Source: Burkholderiales bacterium (lineage in GTDB: Bacteria; Pseudomonadota; Gammaproteobacteria; Burkholderiales; SG8-39). From it: DNA of 14,503 bases. Both the position numbers and the translations under genes were made by a program. Shown in pieces: positions 6,893 through 13,692 of this stretch. Under the pieces are notes generated by a model that worked only from the letters and a program-made list of their open reading frames with translations, searched no databases and had not been told where the DNA came from. The DNA lies in contig DAIDTN010000181.1 in assembly GCA_027457185.1 (NCBI GenBank), forward strand, positions 1-14,503, given 5' to 3'. Within the stretch, counting starts at the first letter, position 1. Each line of letters begins with the position of its first letter.

Positions 6893-7231
6893 GTGCTGAT
6901 TTCTTCCGCGCAGGCCCAGGACGCTACTGGCCTCTCGGGCATATTGTCCGGCCAGGGGCTGATGGGCATGCTGCCGATCATCCTGATGTTCGCGCTGCTG
7001 TACTTTCTGATGATTCGCCCGCAGATGAAGCGCGCCAAGGAGCTGAAGGCCATGACCGACGCGCTGCAAAAAGGCGACGAAGTCATCACGGCCTCCGGCC
7101 TTGTCGGCAAAGTGACCAAGGTGGGCGATATCTATATCAGCCTGGAAATCGCCTCCGGCACCGAGATCCAGATGCAGAAAACGGCGGTGCAAACCCTGTT
7201 GCCGAAGGGCTCGATCAAAGCGATCGCGTAA
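6893..7231 (+). CDS. yajC: Preprotein translocase subunit YajC
   Basis: YajC is a small inner-membrane protein that associates with SecD and SecF in the accessory part of the Sec translocon. The 112-residue product has one transmembrane segment (about 24-41, GMLPIILMFALLYFLM) followed by the family signature IRPQMKRAKE (41-50) and a basic cytoplasmic domain with GDEVITASGLVGKV. The start is GTG at 6893, with GGAG at 6883-6886, 6 nt upstream. It lies 14 nt after tgt and 67 nt before secD, the usual order in Proteobacteria, and has its own extended -10 promoter. Confidence 0.96.
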   Translation: MLISSAQAQDATGLSGILSGQGLMGMLPIILMFALLYFLMIRPQMKRAKELKAMTDALQKGDEVITASGLVGKVTKVGDIYISLEIASGTEIQMQKTAVQTLLPKGSIKAIA

Positions 7232-7298
7232 GCCGTGAAGACTGCAGCGCGGTCGCGCGCTTGCCCTTGACACCTTACTCTCCACGGGTCACCCGACA

Positions 7299-9161
7299 AT
7301 GAACCGCTATCCGATCTGGATCTACGCCATCGTCGCCTGCGCGATAGCGCTCGGATTCACCTACACCCTGCCGAATTTTTTCGGCGAGTCGCCGGCGGTG
7401 CAGGTGTCCAGCATCAAGGCCACCGTCAAAGTCGACTCGGATCTGCTCGCGCGGGTAGAGGCGGCACTGAAAGCCGCCAATATCGTCAACCAGGGCACTT
7501 TCCTCGATTCGAACAGCGTCAAGGTTCGATTCGCCGACACCGATACGCAGCTCAAAGCCAAGGATGTTCTCAGTCGGAGCCTCAATCCCGTGCGCGACGA
7601 CCCCTCCTACGTCGTCGCCCTCAACCTGCTTTCGTCCTCGCCCAATTGGCTCACCGATATCCACGCGCTGCCCATGTACCTGGGCCTGGACCTGCGCGGT
7701 GGCGTGCACTTCACGCTGCAGGTGGACATGAACGCGGCGCTGACCAAGCGGCTGGAGAACCTGACCGGGGACATCCGCGTCGAGTTGCGCGAAAAAGACC
7801 TGCGCTATTCCGGCATCAGCCGCCAAGGCAACGCCATCCTGCTCAGTTTTCGCGACGCCGACACCCGCGCCAAGTCGCGCAAAGTGCTGGAGGACAACCA
7901 GCCGGATCTGATATTCACCGAGCAGGATCTCGGCCCGAACGAACTGCGCCTGATCGCCACCATCAAACCGGAAGCGATCAAACGTACGCAGGAATTCGCG
8001 CTGAAGCAGAACATCACTACGCTGCAAAACCGCATCAACGAACTGGGCGTATCCGAACCGGTCATCCAGCAAGAGGGCGCCGACCGCGTGGTGGTGGAAC
8101 TGCCTGGCGTGCAGGACACGGCCAAGGCGAAGGAAATCCTCGGCCGCACCGCGACCCTTGAGATCCGCATGGTGGACGAGGCAAACAGCAATCCGACGGC
8201 GCTGCTCGCCGCACAGCAGGGCCAGGTTCCGTTCGGCGACGAGCTCTACACCGAGCCAGGCGGCTCGCCGCTGCTGGTGAAAAAGCAGGTCGTGCTGACC
8301 GGCGACCGTATTACCGACGCCCAACCCGGCTTTGACGGCCAAACCCACGAGCCAGCGGTCAACGTGACGCTGGATGCACCGGGGGCGCGCATCTTTAAGG
8401 ATGTCACGCGCGAGAACGTAGGCAAGCGCATGGCCATCCTGCTGATCGAAAGAGGCAAGGGCGAGGTCGTGACCGCCCCGGTGATCCGCACCGAGATCGG
8501 CGGCGGACGCGTGCAGATCAGCGGGCGCATGACCGCTAGCGAGGCGACCGACACGGCGCTGCTGCTGCGCGCCGGCTCGCTCGCCGCACCGATGGAAATC
8601 ATCGAGGAGCGCACCGTCGGCCCCAGCCTCGGCGCCGACAACATCAGGAAAGGTTTCCATTCCACGCTCTGGGGTTTTACCGCGATCGTCGTGTTCATGA
8701 GCATGTATTACATGCTGTTCGGCCTCATTTCGGCGCTGGCACTCTCGTCCAACCTGCTGCTGCTGGTGGCCCTGCTGTCGCTGCTGCAAGCAACCCTGAC
8801 GCTGCCCGGCATCGCCGCCATCGCGCTCACCCTGGGCATGTCCATCGACTCCAACGTGCTCATCAACGAGCGCATCCGCGAGGAGCTGCGCAACGGGACC
8901 TCGCCGCAGGCGGCGATCCACGCCGGCTACGAGCGCGCTTTCGGCACCATTCTCGACTCCAACGTGACCACGCTGATCGCGGGACTGGCGCTGCTGATCT
9001 TCGGCTCCGGCCCGATTCGCGGCTTCGCCGTGGTATTTTGCCTTGGCATCGTGACCTCGATCTTCAGCTCGGTGGTAATCTCGCGCGCGGCCGTCAATCT
9101 GATCTACGGCTCACGCCGCCGGCTGGAGAAACTGGCGATCGGAAACACCTCGTGGAAATGA
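7299..9161 (+). CDS. secD: Protein translocase subunit SecD
   Basis: SecD is an RND-superfamily inner-membrane protein that, with SecF, uses the proton gradient to pull exported proteins through SecYEG on the periplasmic side. At 620 aa it matches the E. coli length (615). The first transmembrane helix is at about 5-25 (YPIWIYAIVACAIALGF), preceded by the typical MNRYPIW start. A large periplasmic region follows, with LGLDLRGGVHF near residue 130 and the conserved VVVELPGVQDTAKA block. A C-terminal bundle of five helices starts near 454, and the signature GMSIDSNVLINERIREEL lies near 513-530. The ribosome binding site is weak. secF follows after 19 nt. Confidence 0.98.
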   Translation: MNRYPIWIYAIVACAIALGFTYTLPNFFGESPAVQVSSIKATVKVDSDLLARVEAALKAANIVNQGTFLDSNSVKVRFADTDTQLKAKDVLSRSLNPVRDDPSYVVALNLLSSSPNWLTDIHALPMYLGLDLRGGVHFTLQVDMNAALTKRLENLTGDIRVELREKDLRYSGISRQGNAILLSFRDADTRAKSRKVLEDNQPDLIFTEQDLGPNELRLIATIKPEAIKRTQEFALKQNITTLQNRINELGVSEPVIQQEGADRVVVELPGVQDTAKAKEILGRTATLEIRMVDEANSNPTALLAAQQGQVPFGDELYTEPGGSPLLVKKQVVLTGDRITDAQPGFDGQTHEPAVNVTLDAPGARIFKDVTRENVGKRMAILLIERGKGEVVTAPVIRTEIGGGRVQISGRMTASEATDTALLLRAGSLAAPMEIIEERTVGPSLGADNIRKGFHSTLWGFTAIVVFMSMYYMLFGLISALALSSNLLLLVALLSLLQATLTLPGIAAIALTLGMSIDSNVLINERIREELRNGTSPQAAIHAGYERAFGTILDSNVTTLIAGLALLIFGSGPIRGFAVVFCLGIVTSIFSSVVISRAAVNLIYGSRRRLEKLAIGNTSWK

Positions 9162-9180
9162 ACGACGCGGAGCGCTAGCC

Positions 9181-10113
9181 ATGGAATTCTTCAAGATCCG
9201 CAAAGACATCCCGTTCATGCGCCATGCGCTGGTGTTCAACGTCATTTCGATGATCACCTTCCTGCTGGCGGTGTTCTTCCTCGCCACCCGGGGACTGCAC
9301 TACTCGATCGAATTCACCGGCGGCACGGTGATCGAACTCGCCTACGACCACTCTGCCGAGATCCAGGATATCCGCAACGCGCTGGAAAAGGGCGGCTACG
9401 CCGACGCCTCGGTGCAGAATTTCGGCTCCTCGCGCGACGTGCTGGTGCGCCTGCCGCTCAAGGTCGGCCAGTCGAGCGCCGACCTGTCGAAAAAGGTCAT
9501 GGATACGCTCTCGGCCGAGGACAAGGGCGTGCAGCTGCGCCGCGTCGAATTCGTCGGGCCCCAGGTCGGGCGCGAGCTGGCCGACAACGGCGCTCTCGCG
9601 CTGGTCGTCGTCTGCCTCGGCATCATGGCGTATCTCGCGCTCCGGTTCGAGTGGCGTTTCGCCGTCGCGGCGATCGTCGCCAACCTGCACGACGTCGTCA
9701 TCATTCTCGGCTGTTTCGCGCTGTTCCGATGGGAGTTTTCCCTGCCGGTGCTGGCGGCCGTGCTGGCGGTGCTCGGCTACTCGGTGAACGAATCGGTGGT
9801 GATCGCCGACCGGGTGCGCGAGAATTTTCGCAAGATGCGCAGGGCCTCGGTCACCCAGATCATCGACAACGCCATCACCAGCACCATTTCGCGCACCATC
9901 ATCACTCATGGCTGCACCCAGGCGATGGTGCTGTCGATGCTGCTGTTCGGCGGCGCCGCGCTGCATTACTTCGCGCTGGCGCTGACCATCGGTATCATGT
10001 TCGGCATCTACTCCTCGGTGCTGGTCATGGCGCCGATCGTCAAATGGCTGGGCGTGTCGCGCCAGCAATTTATCCTCCCGCCGAAGAAGAACAAGCAGGA
10101 AGCGGTGGTGTAA
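9181..10113 (+). CDS. secF: Protein translocase subunit SecF
   Basis: SecF is the inner-membrane partner of SecD in proton-driven late-stage protein export. The 310-aa product (E. coli has 323) starts MEFFKIRKDIPFMRH, as is typical. It has a first helix at about 18-38, the periplasmic block IEFTGGTVIEL, and five C-terminal helices. The RND/SecF signature GYSVNESVVIADRVRENFRK lies near residues 198-217. GGAG at 9169-9172 lies 8 nt before the ATG. A short perfect inverted repeat, ACCGGC ACG GCCGGT (10113-10127), begins at the last base of its stop codon and lacks a T-tract; it may stabilise the mRNA end rather than terminate it. The following cytochrome b gene starts 37 nt downstream, so some read-through is possible. 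Confidence 0.98.
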   Translation: MEFFKIRKDIPFMRHALVFNVISMITFLLAVFFLATRGLHYSIEFTGGTVIELAYDHSAEIQDIRNALEKGGYADASVQNFGSSRDVLVRLPLKVGQSSADLSKKVMDTLSAEDKGVQLRRVEFVGPQVGRELADNGALALVVVCLGIMAYLALRFEWRFAVAAIVANLHDVVIILGCFALFRWEFSLPVLAAVLAVLGYSVNESVVIADRVRENFRKMRRASVTQIIDNAITSTISRTIITHGCTQAMVLSMLLFGGAALHYFALALTIGIMFGIYSSVLVMAPIVKWLGVSRQQFILPPKKNKQEAVV

Positions 10114-10150
10114 CCGGCACGGCCGGTTGACGCCGGTGAAGGAGCCGGGA

Positions 10151-10819
10151 GTGAACAAAATACTGGTGTGGGACCTGCCGCTGCGGATGTTCCACTGGAT
10201 GCTGGCGCTGCTGGTCACGATCTCCATCGTCAGCGCCCACATCGGCGGCAATGCGATGCAGATTCACCTGCGCAGCGGCTACACCATTCTCACCCTGGTG
10301 CTGTTCCGCATCCTCTGGGGCTTTTTCGGCAGCACCCACGCGCGCTTTGCTTCGTTTGTTCGCGGCCCCGCCACGGCGATCGCCTACCTGAAGGCGCTGC
10401 GCCGCCCAAACACCGGCCGCCACCTCGGTCACAATCCCGCCGGCGGCTGGTCGGTGATGTTGATGCTGGCGGTGCTGCTGCTACAGGCCGGTACCGGCCT
10501 GTTTTCCAACGACGACATCGCCACCGAGGGGCCGCTGGCGAAACTGGTGGGCAAGGCCTGGAGCGACCGCATCACCGGCATCCACGACATCAACGTGATC
10601 GTGCTGTATGTGTTTATCGGCCTGCACCTGGCGGCGGTCGCGTTCTACGTTTTCTTCAAGCGCGATAACCTGGTCAAACCGATGCTCACCGGTTTCAAGG
10701 ATGCCGATGCGCACGGCGAAGCCGTGCAGACAGCGCAGACAGCGGGAAAAACCTGGCTGGCGGCGACCTTGCTGGCGGCCTGCGCCGGCTGCGTCTACCT
10801 GCTGATCACTAGCGCCTGA
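10151..10819 (+). CDS. Membrane cytochrome b (cytochrome b561 / hydrogenase-type b family)
   Basis: This 222-residue integral membrane diheme cytochrome b carries electrons between the quinone pool and a redox partner. The domain matches the bacterial cytochrome b561 / Ni-Fe-hydrogenase b-subunit family (PF01292). Four main hydrophobic helices are visible (about 12-32, 44-60, 100-116, 147-168), with a fifth C-terminal helix at about 201-220. Candidate heme ligands are His15 (MFHW), His39 (QIHLRSGY), His145 (GIHDIN) and His159 (GLHLAA). I chose the GTG at 10151: AAGGAG lies 6 nt upstream at 10139-10144, and the protein begins VNKILVWDLPLRMFHW. A TTG at 10127 would add eight residues without support. 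It converges on a cytochrome c' gene, a plausible but unproven partner. Confidence 0.9.
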   Translation: MNKILVWDLPLRMFHWMLALLVTISIVSAHIGGNAMQIHLRSGYTILTLVLFRILWGFFGSTHARFASFVRGPATAIAYLKALRRPNTGRHLGHNPAGGWSVMLMLAVLLLQAGTGLFSNDDIATEGPLAKLVGKAWSDRITGIHDINVIVLYVFIGLHLAAVAFYVFFKRDNLVKPMLTGFKDADAHGEAVQTAQTAGKTWLAATLLAACAGCVYLLITSA

Positions 10820-10840
10820 TAAAACTGCGGCTCAAGATGC

Positions 10841-10871
10841 AAAAAGACCGGTGCACGCACCGGCCTTTTTT
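10841..10871. terminator. Bidirectional rho-independent terminator between convergent cytochrome genes
   Basis: CCGGTG (10848-10853) pairs with CACCGG (10858-10863) around CACG. An A-tract (10841-10845) on the left and a T-tract (10866-10871) on the right let it work in both directions. It lies 21 nt past the cytochrome b stop and 18 nt past the cytochrome c' stop. Confidence 0.85.
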
Positions 10872-10889
10872 GTTTCTACCGCAGCAGAA

Positions 10890-11354
10890 TTAATCTTTCT
10901 TGCGAAAATCGTCGTGACAGGCTTTGCACGCTTTGCCGGTTTCGCCGAACTGCGCCTTGATCGCATCGAGGTCTCCGCCCTTGGCAACTTGAGCCAGCTT
11001 GGCCGTCTCCTGCTCCAGCTTCTCATGCCGGGATTTGAATTTCGCCGCTTCGGTCCAGATATTGGGCTTGGCTTGCGTCTTGCCTTTGTCCGTGCCGGCG
11101 ATGAATGCATCCCAGGGCAGTTTCGACATTTCCTCGACGATGGCCGCATTCTTGGCGACCTCCGCCTTGTCGAAGGGCCGCTTGCCCTTGACCACCGCTC
11201 CTATGCGGCCGAAATGCTGACCCATGACGAACAGGGCGGATTGGCGGTATTTGATCGCGTCCTCGGGCTTGCCAAACGGCGATTGCGCCTGCGCCGCGCC
11301 AGCGCTGCCGGCAATAAGGACCATACTTAAAAGCGGTTTTAGAATCGACTGCAT
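10890..11354 (-). CDS. Cytochrome c' (periplasmic)
   Basis: This 154-residue exported c-type cytochrome has a signal peptide at 1-23 (basic start, hydrophobic core LLSMVLIAGSAGA, predicted cleavage after AQA). The mature part is a helical bundle of cytochrome c' type, with the heme attachment motif CKACH (143-147) close to the C-terminus, as the family requires; His147 is the axial ligand. Cytochromes c' are pentacoordinate periplasmic heme proteins that bind NO and are linked to NO tolerance, often in denitrifiers. AGGAG lies upstream of the ATG at 11354, and a promoter can be seen about 70 nt upstream. The gene converges on the membrane cytochrome b across a shared terminator. Confidence 0.93.
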   Translation of the reverse strand: MQSILKPLLSMVLIAGSAGAAQAQSPFGKPEDAIKYRQSALFVMGQHFGRIGAVVKGKRPFDKAEVAKNAAIVEEMSKLPWDAFIAGTDKGKTQAKPNIWTEAAKFKSRHEKLEQETAKLAQVAKGGDLDAIKAQFGETGKACKACHDDFRKKD

Positions 11355-11420
11355 ATAATCTCCTTCTGTGCGTTGGATTTCCCGAGGCTCTGCACCTCGC
11401 CCCGTGGTTACGGCGGCCCA

Positions 11421-11449
11421 AGTGTACCCAATTCCTGCCGGCCGGTCAG
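11421..11449 (-). promoter_or_regulatory. Probable sigma-70 promoter for cytochrome c'
   Basis: On the minus strand, CTGACC (11449-11444, 4 of 6 to consensus) and TACACT (11426-11421, 4 of 6) are separated by 17 bp. The predicted leader is about 60 nt and contains a small hairpin, CGAGG / CCTCG, within 11384-11402. Confidence 0.45.
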
Positions 11450-11511
11450 CACCAATCGGCAGCGAGCAGCCAGACCGGCACTTCCCGGCGCCCGCGGTCT
11501 TCGCGCCCCAT

Positions 11512-12876
11512 CTAAATGCGCCTGGCCAGTTCCGCTGCCTTGCCGGTATAGGTCCAGGGCGCAAGGGCAAGCAGGCGCTGCCGCTCCGCCTCCGGGATGG
11601 CGAGCTGCCCGATGAATTGCTGCAGCGACTCGCGCGTGATGCCCTTGCCGCGGGTGAGCGCCTTCAGCTGCTCGTAGGGTTCGGGCAAGCCGTAGCGCCG
11701 CATCAGCGTCTGCACCGCCTCGGCCAGCACTTCCCAGGTCGATTCCAGATCGGCGCGCATCACCGCCGGATTGGCTTCGAGCTTGTTCAGGCCCTTGAGG
11801 CAGGAAACGCAGCCGAGCAGGCTGTAGCCGAGCGCCACGCCCACATTGCGCAGCACGGTGGAATCGGTCAGGTCGCGCTGCCAGCGCGACAGCGGCAGCT
11901 TGTCCGACAGATGGCGCAGCAAGGCATTGGCCAGTCCGAGATTGCCCTCGGAGTTCTCGAAATCGATCGGGTTGACCTTGTGCGGCATGGTGGACGAACC
12001 GATCTCGCCGGCGACCAGCTTCTGCTTGAAATAGCCGAGCGCGACGTAGCCCCAGATGTCGCGGTCCAGATCGATGAGGATGGTGTTCGCGCGCGCGCAG
12101 GCATCGAACAGCTCGGCCAGCGCGTCGTGCGGCTCGATCTGGGTGGTGTAGGGATTGAATTCCAGGTGCAGCGCCTCGACGAACTTGCGCGCGAAGCCTT
12201 CCCAGTCGAACGCGGGATAGGCCGCGAGGTGCGCGTTGTAATTGCCCACCGCGCCGTTGATCTTGCCCGTCAGGCTGACTGCGGCGATGCGCGCGCGCGC
12301 GCGCTGCAGCCGGTGCACCACGTTGGCCATTTCCTTGCCTAGCGTGGTCGGAGTGGCCGCCTGGCCGTGCGTGCGCGCGAGCATGGGCGCATCCGCAAGC
12401 ACATGCGCCAGAGCGCGCAGCTTGCCGGCGATGTCATCGAACGCGGGCAGCATCACCTTCTCGCGCGCATCGGCGAGCATCAGCGCCTGGGCGAGATTGT
12501 TGATGTCTTCCGAGGTGCAGGCGAAATGGATGAACTCCGCCGCCGCCGCAACCTCCGCATGGCCGGCGAAACGCTCCTTCAGCCAGTACTCGACCGCCTT
12601 GACGTCATGGTTGGTGCGCGCTTCGATTTCCTTGACGCGGGCCGCGTCGGCCTCGGCAAAATCGGCCGCCGCCTGCCGCAGTTCCACCACCGCCTTGGTG
12701 GAAAAGGGACGCAGCTCGGCCAGTCCCGGTTCCTGCGCCAGCGCAATCAGCCATTCGATCTCTACCCGTACCCGCTAGCGGATCAGTGCCGCCTCGCTGC
12801 AATAGACGGCGAGCGGGGCGAGCTGCTTGTGGTAGCGCCCGTCCAGGGGCGAGAGCGCGCTGAGCGGCGAGGGCAT
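11512..12876 (-). CDS. purB: Adenylosuccinate lyase, interrupted by an in-frame amber codon at codon 34
   Basis: PurB cleaves succinyl-AICAR and adenylosuccinate in purine synthesis; it is a cytoplasmic tetramer of the fumarase/aspartase superfamily. From ATG at 12876 to the stop at 11512 there are 454 sense-equivalent codons, normal for bacterial PurB. The family N-terminus LSALSPLDGRYHKQL is present, but codon 34 (12777-12775) is TAG, between SEAALIR and RVRVEIEWL. Everything after it is in the same frame and intact: TNHDVKAVEYWLKE, HFACTSEDINN, ARTHGQAATPTTLGKE, and the superfamily signature GSSTMPHKVNPIDFENSEGN. No frameshift is needed. Relatives have Tyr/Phe or similar there, so one base change (TAC/TAT to TAG) or a sequencing error explains it. 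The longest uninterrupted frame begins at a GTG at 12690 and would lack the first 62 residues. Confidence 0.9.
12775..12777 (-). other. In-frame amber (TAG) codon within purB
   Basis: Reading the minus strand from the purB ATG at 12876, codons 33-35 are CGC TAG CGG. Both sides of the codon encode conserved PurB sequence in the same frame, so this is a single nonsense position and not a gene boundary. The tRNA-Leu in this window has anticodon CAA, not CUA, so it would not suppress it. Confidence 0.85.
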
Positions 12877-12909
12877 TTTGCAGTGTTTGACAGTTCCGCA
12901 GCAAAATTC

Positions 12910-12918
12910 ATTTTATCA
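12910..12918 (-). promoter_or_regulatory. Extended -10 promoter for purB
   Basis: On the minus strand TGATAAAAT (12918-12910) is a TGN extended -10 with TAAAAT. It lies 33 nt upstream of the purB ATG. No good -35 is visible. Confidence 0.45.
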
Positions 12919-12958
12919 TGCGCGCGTCATTCGGTGCTTCTGAGACGAACGGTGCCGA

Positions 12959-12967
12959 TGATATAAT
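12959..12967 (+). promoter_or_regulatory. Extended -10 promoter for the GST gene
   Basis: TGATATAAT contains a consensus TATAAT (12962-12967) preceded by TGN, 32 nt before the GST start at 13000. The -35 region (TTCTGA or similar) is poor. It diverges from the purB promoter about 40 bp away. Confidence 0.55.
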
Positions 12968-12999
12968 GTGTCCCCAAGACGAATCGCGGCAAATTTACA

Positions 13000-13638
13000 A
13001 TGAGATTACTCGGCTCCCTGACCAGCCCCTATGTACGCAAGGCGCGCATCGTTCTGGCGGAAAAACGGATCGAATACACCTTCGACCTGGACGACCCCTG
13101 GGATGAAAAGTCCAGGGTCCCGGACGCCAATCCGCTGGGCAAGGTACCGGTGCTGGTGCTCGAGGACGACAGCACGCTGTTCGATTCGCGCGTGATCGTG
13201 GAATTTCTCGACAGCGTGTCTCCGATCAGCCGCCTGATCCCCTCGAACAATCGCGAGAAAATCGAGGTCAAGCGCTGGGAAGCGCTGGCCGACGGCGTGC
13301 TCTACGCCGCAGTCGCCGTAGTGCTGGAGCGCCGCCGTCCGGTGAAACAGAAAAGCGAAACGACGATCAAGCGCCAGATGGACAAGATCGAGCGCGGCGT
13401 GGCGGTGATGGCCAGGGACCTGGGCGCCAAGCCCTGGTGCACCGGCAATGCGTTCACCCTGGCCGACATCGCCTGCGGCGTCGCGCTGGGTTATCTCGAT
13501 TTTCGCCACGATTCATACGACTGGCGCGTGCTGCACACGAATCTCGCCAAGCTGGCGGCAAAGCTGGCGGAACGCCCGTCCTTAGCCGATACCGCGCCGC
13601 GCGAAACGCAGGTCGCCGCCGCGGCCGCGCGCAAGTAG
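13000..13638 (+). CDS. Glutathione S-transferase family protein, YibF-like
   Basis: This 212-residue cytoplasmic GST-fold protein has an N-terminal thioredoxin-like domain (about 1-77) and a helical C-terminal domain. The active-site region is SLTSPYVRKARI (6-17), with Ser9 where serine-type GSTs place the catalytic residue. The cis-proline GKVPVLV (47-53) and the glutathione-binding DSR (62-64) are present. In the C-terminal domain, WEALADGVLYAA and FTLADIACGVALGYLDFR are conserved. From memory the sequence is close to E. coli YibF (TSPFVRK, NPLGKVPVLV, EALADGI, IACAVGYLNFR), whose physiological substrate is not established. It is transcribed away from purB and towards mnmA. Confidence 0.9.
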   Translation: MRLLGSLTSPYVRKARIVLAEKRIEYTFDLDDPWDEKSRVPDANPLGKVPVLVLEDDSTLFDSRVIVEFLDSVSPISRLIPSNNREKIEVKRWEALADGVLYAAVAVVLERRRPVKQKSETTIKRQMDKIERGVAVMARDLGAKPWCTGNAFTLADIACGVALGYLDFRHDSYDWRVLHTNLAKLAAKLAERPSLADTAPRETQVAAAAARK

Positions 13639-13692
13639 GGCGGATTCATTCCGCGCGAGCGGCTCCGTGCGCGGAGGCCGAAACCGCTTGCA

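Noticed and set aside
7267..7272. TTGACA as a -35 for a secD promoter
   Set aside because: There is no -10-like hexamer 16-18 bp downstream; the hit is probably chance.
7275..8921. Long minus-strand open frame opposite secD
   Set aside because: It is a shadow of secD: no motifs, low-complexity composition, and no ribosome binding site context.
12690..12692. GTG at 12690 as the native purB start
   Set aside because: Conserved PurB N-terminal sequence lies upstream in the same frame on both sides of the amber codon, so this would give a truncated protein; it could only be a re-initiation site.
13650..13675. Hairpin TCCGCGC / GCGCGGA between the GST gene and mnmA as a terminator
   Set aside because: The loop is 12 nt and no T-tract follows on either strand; there is not enough to call it.
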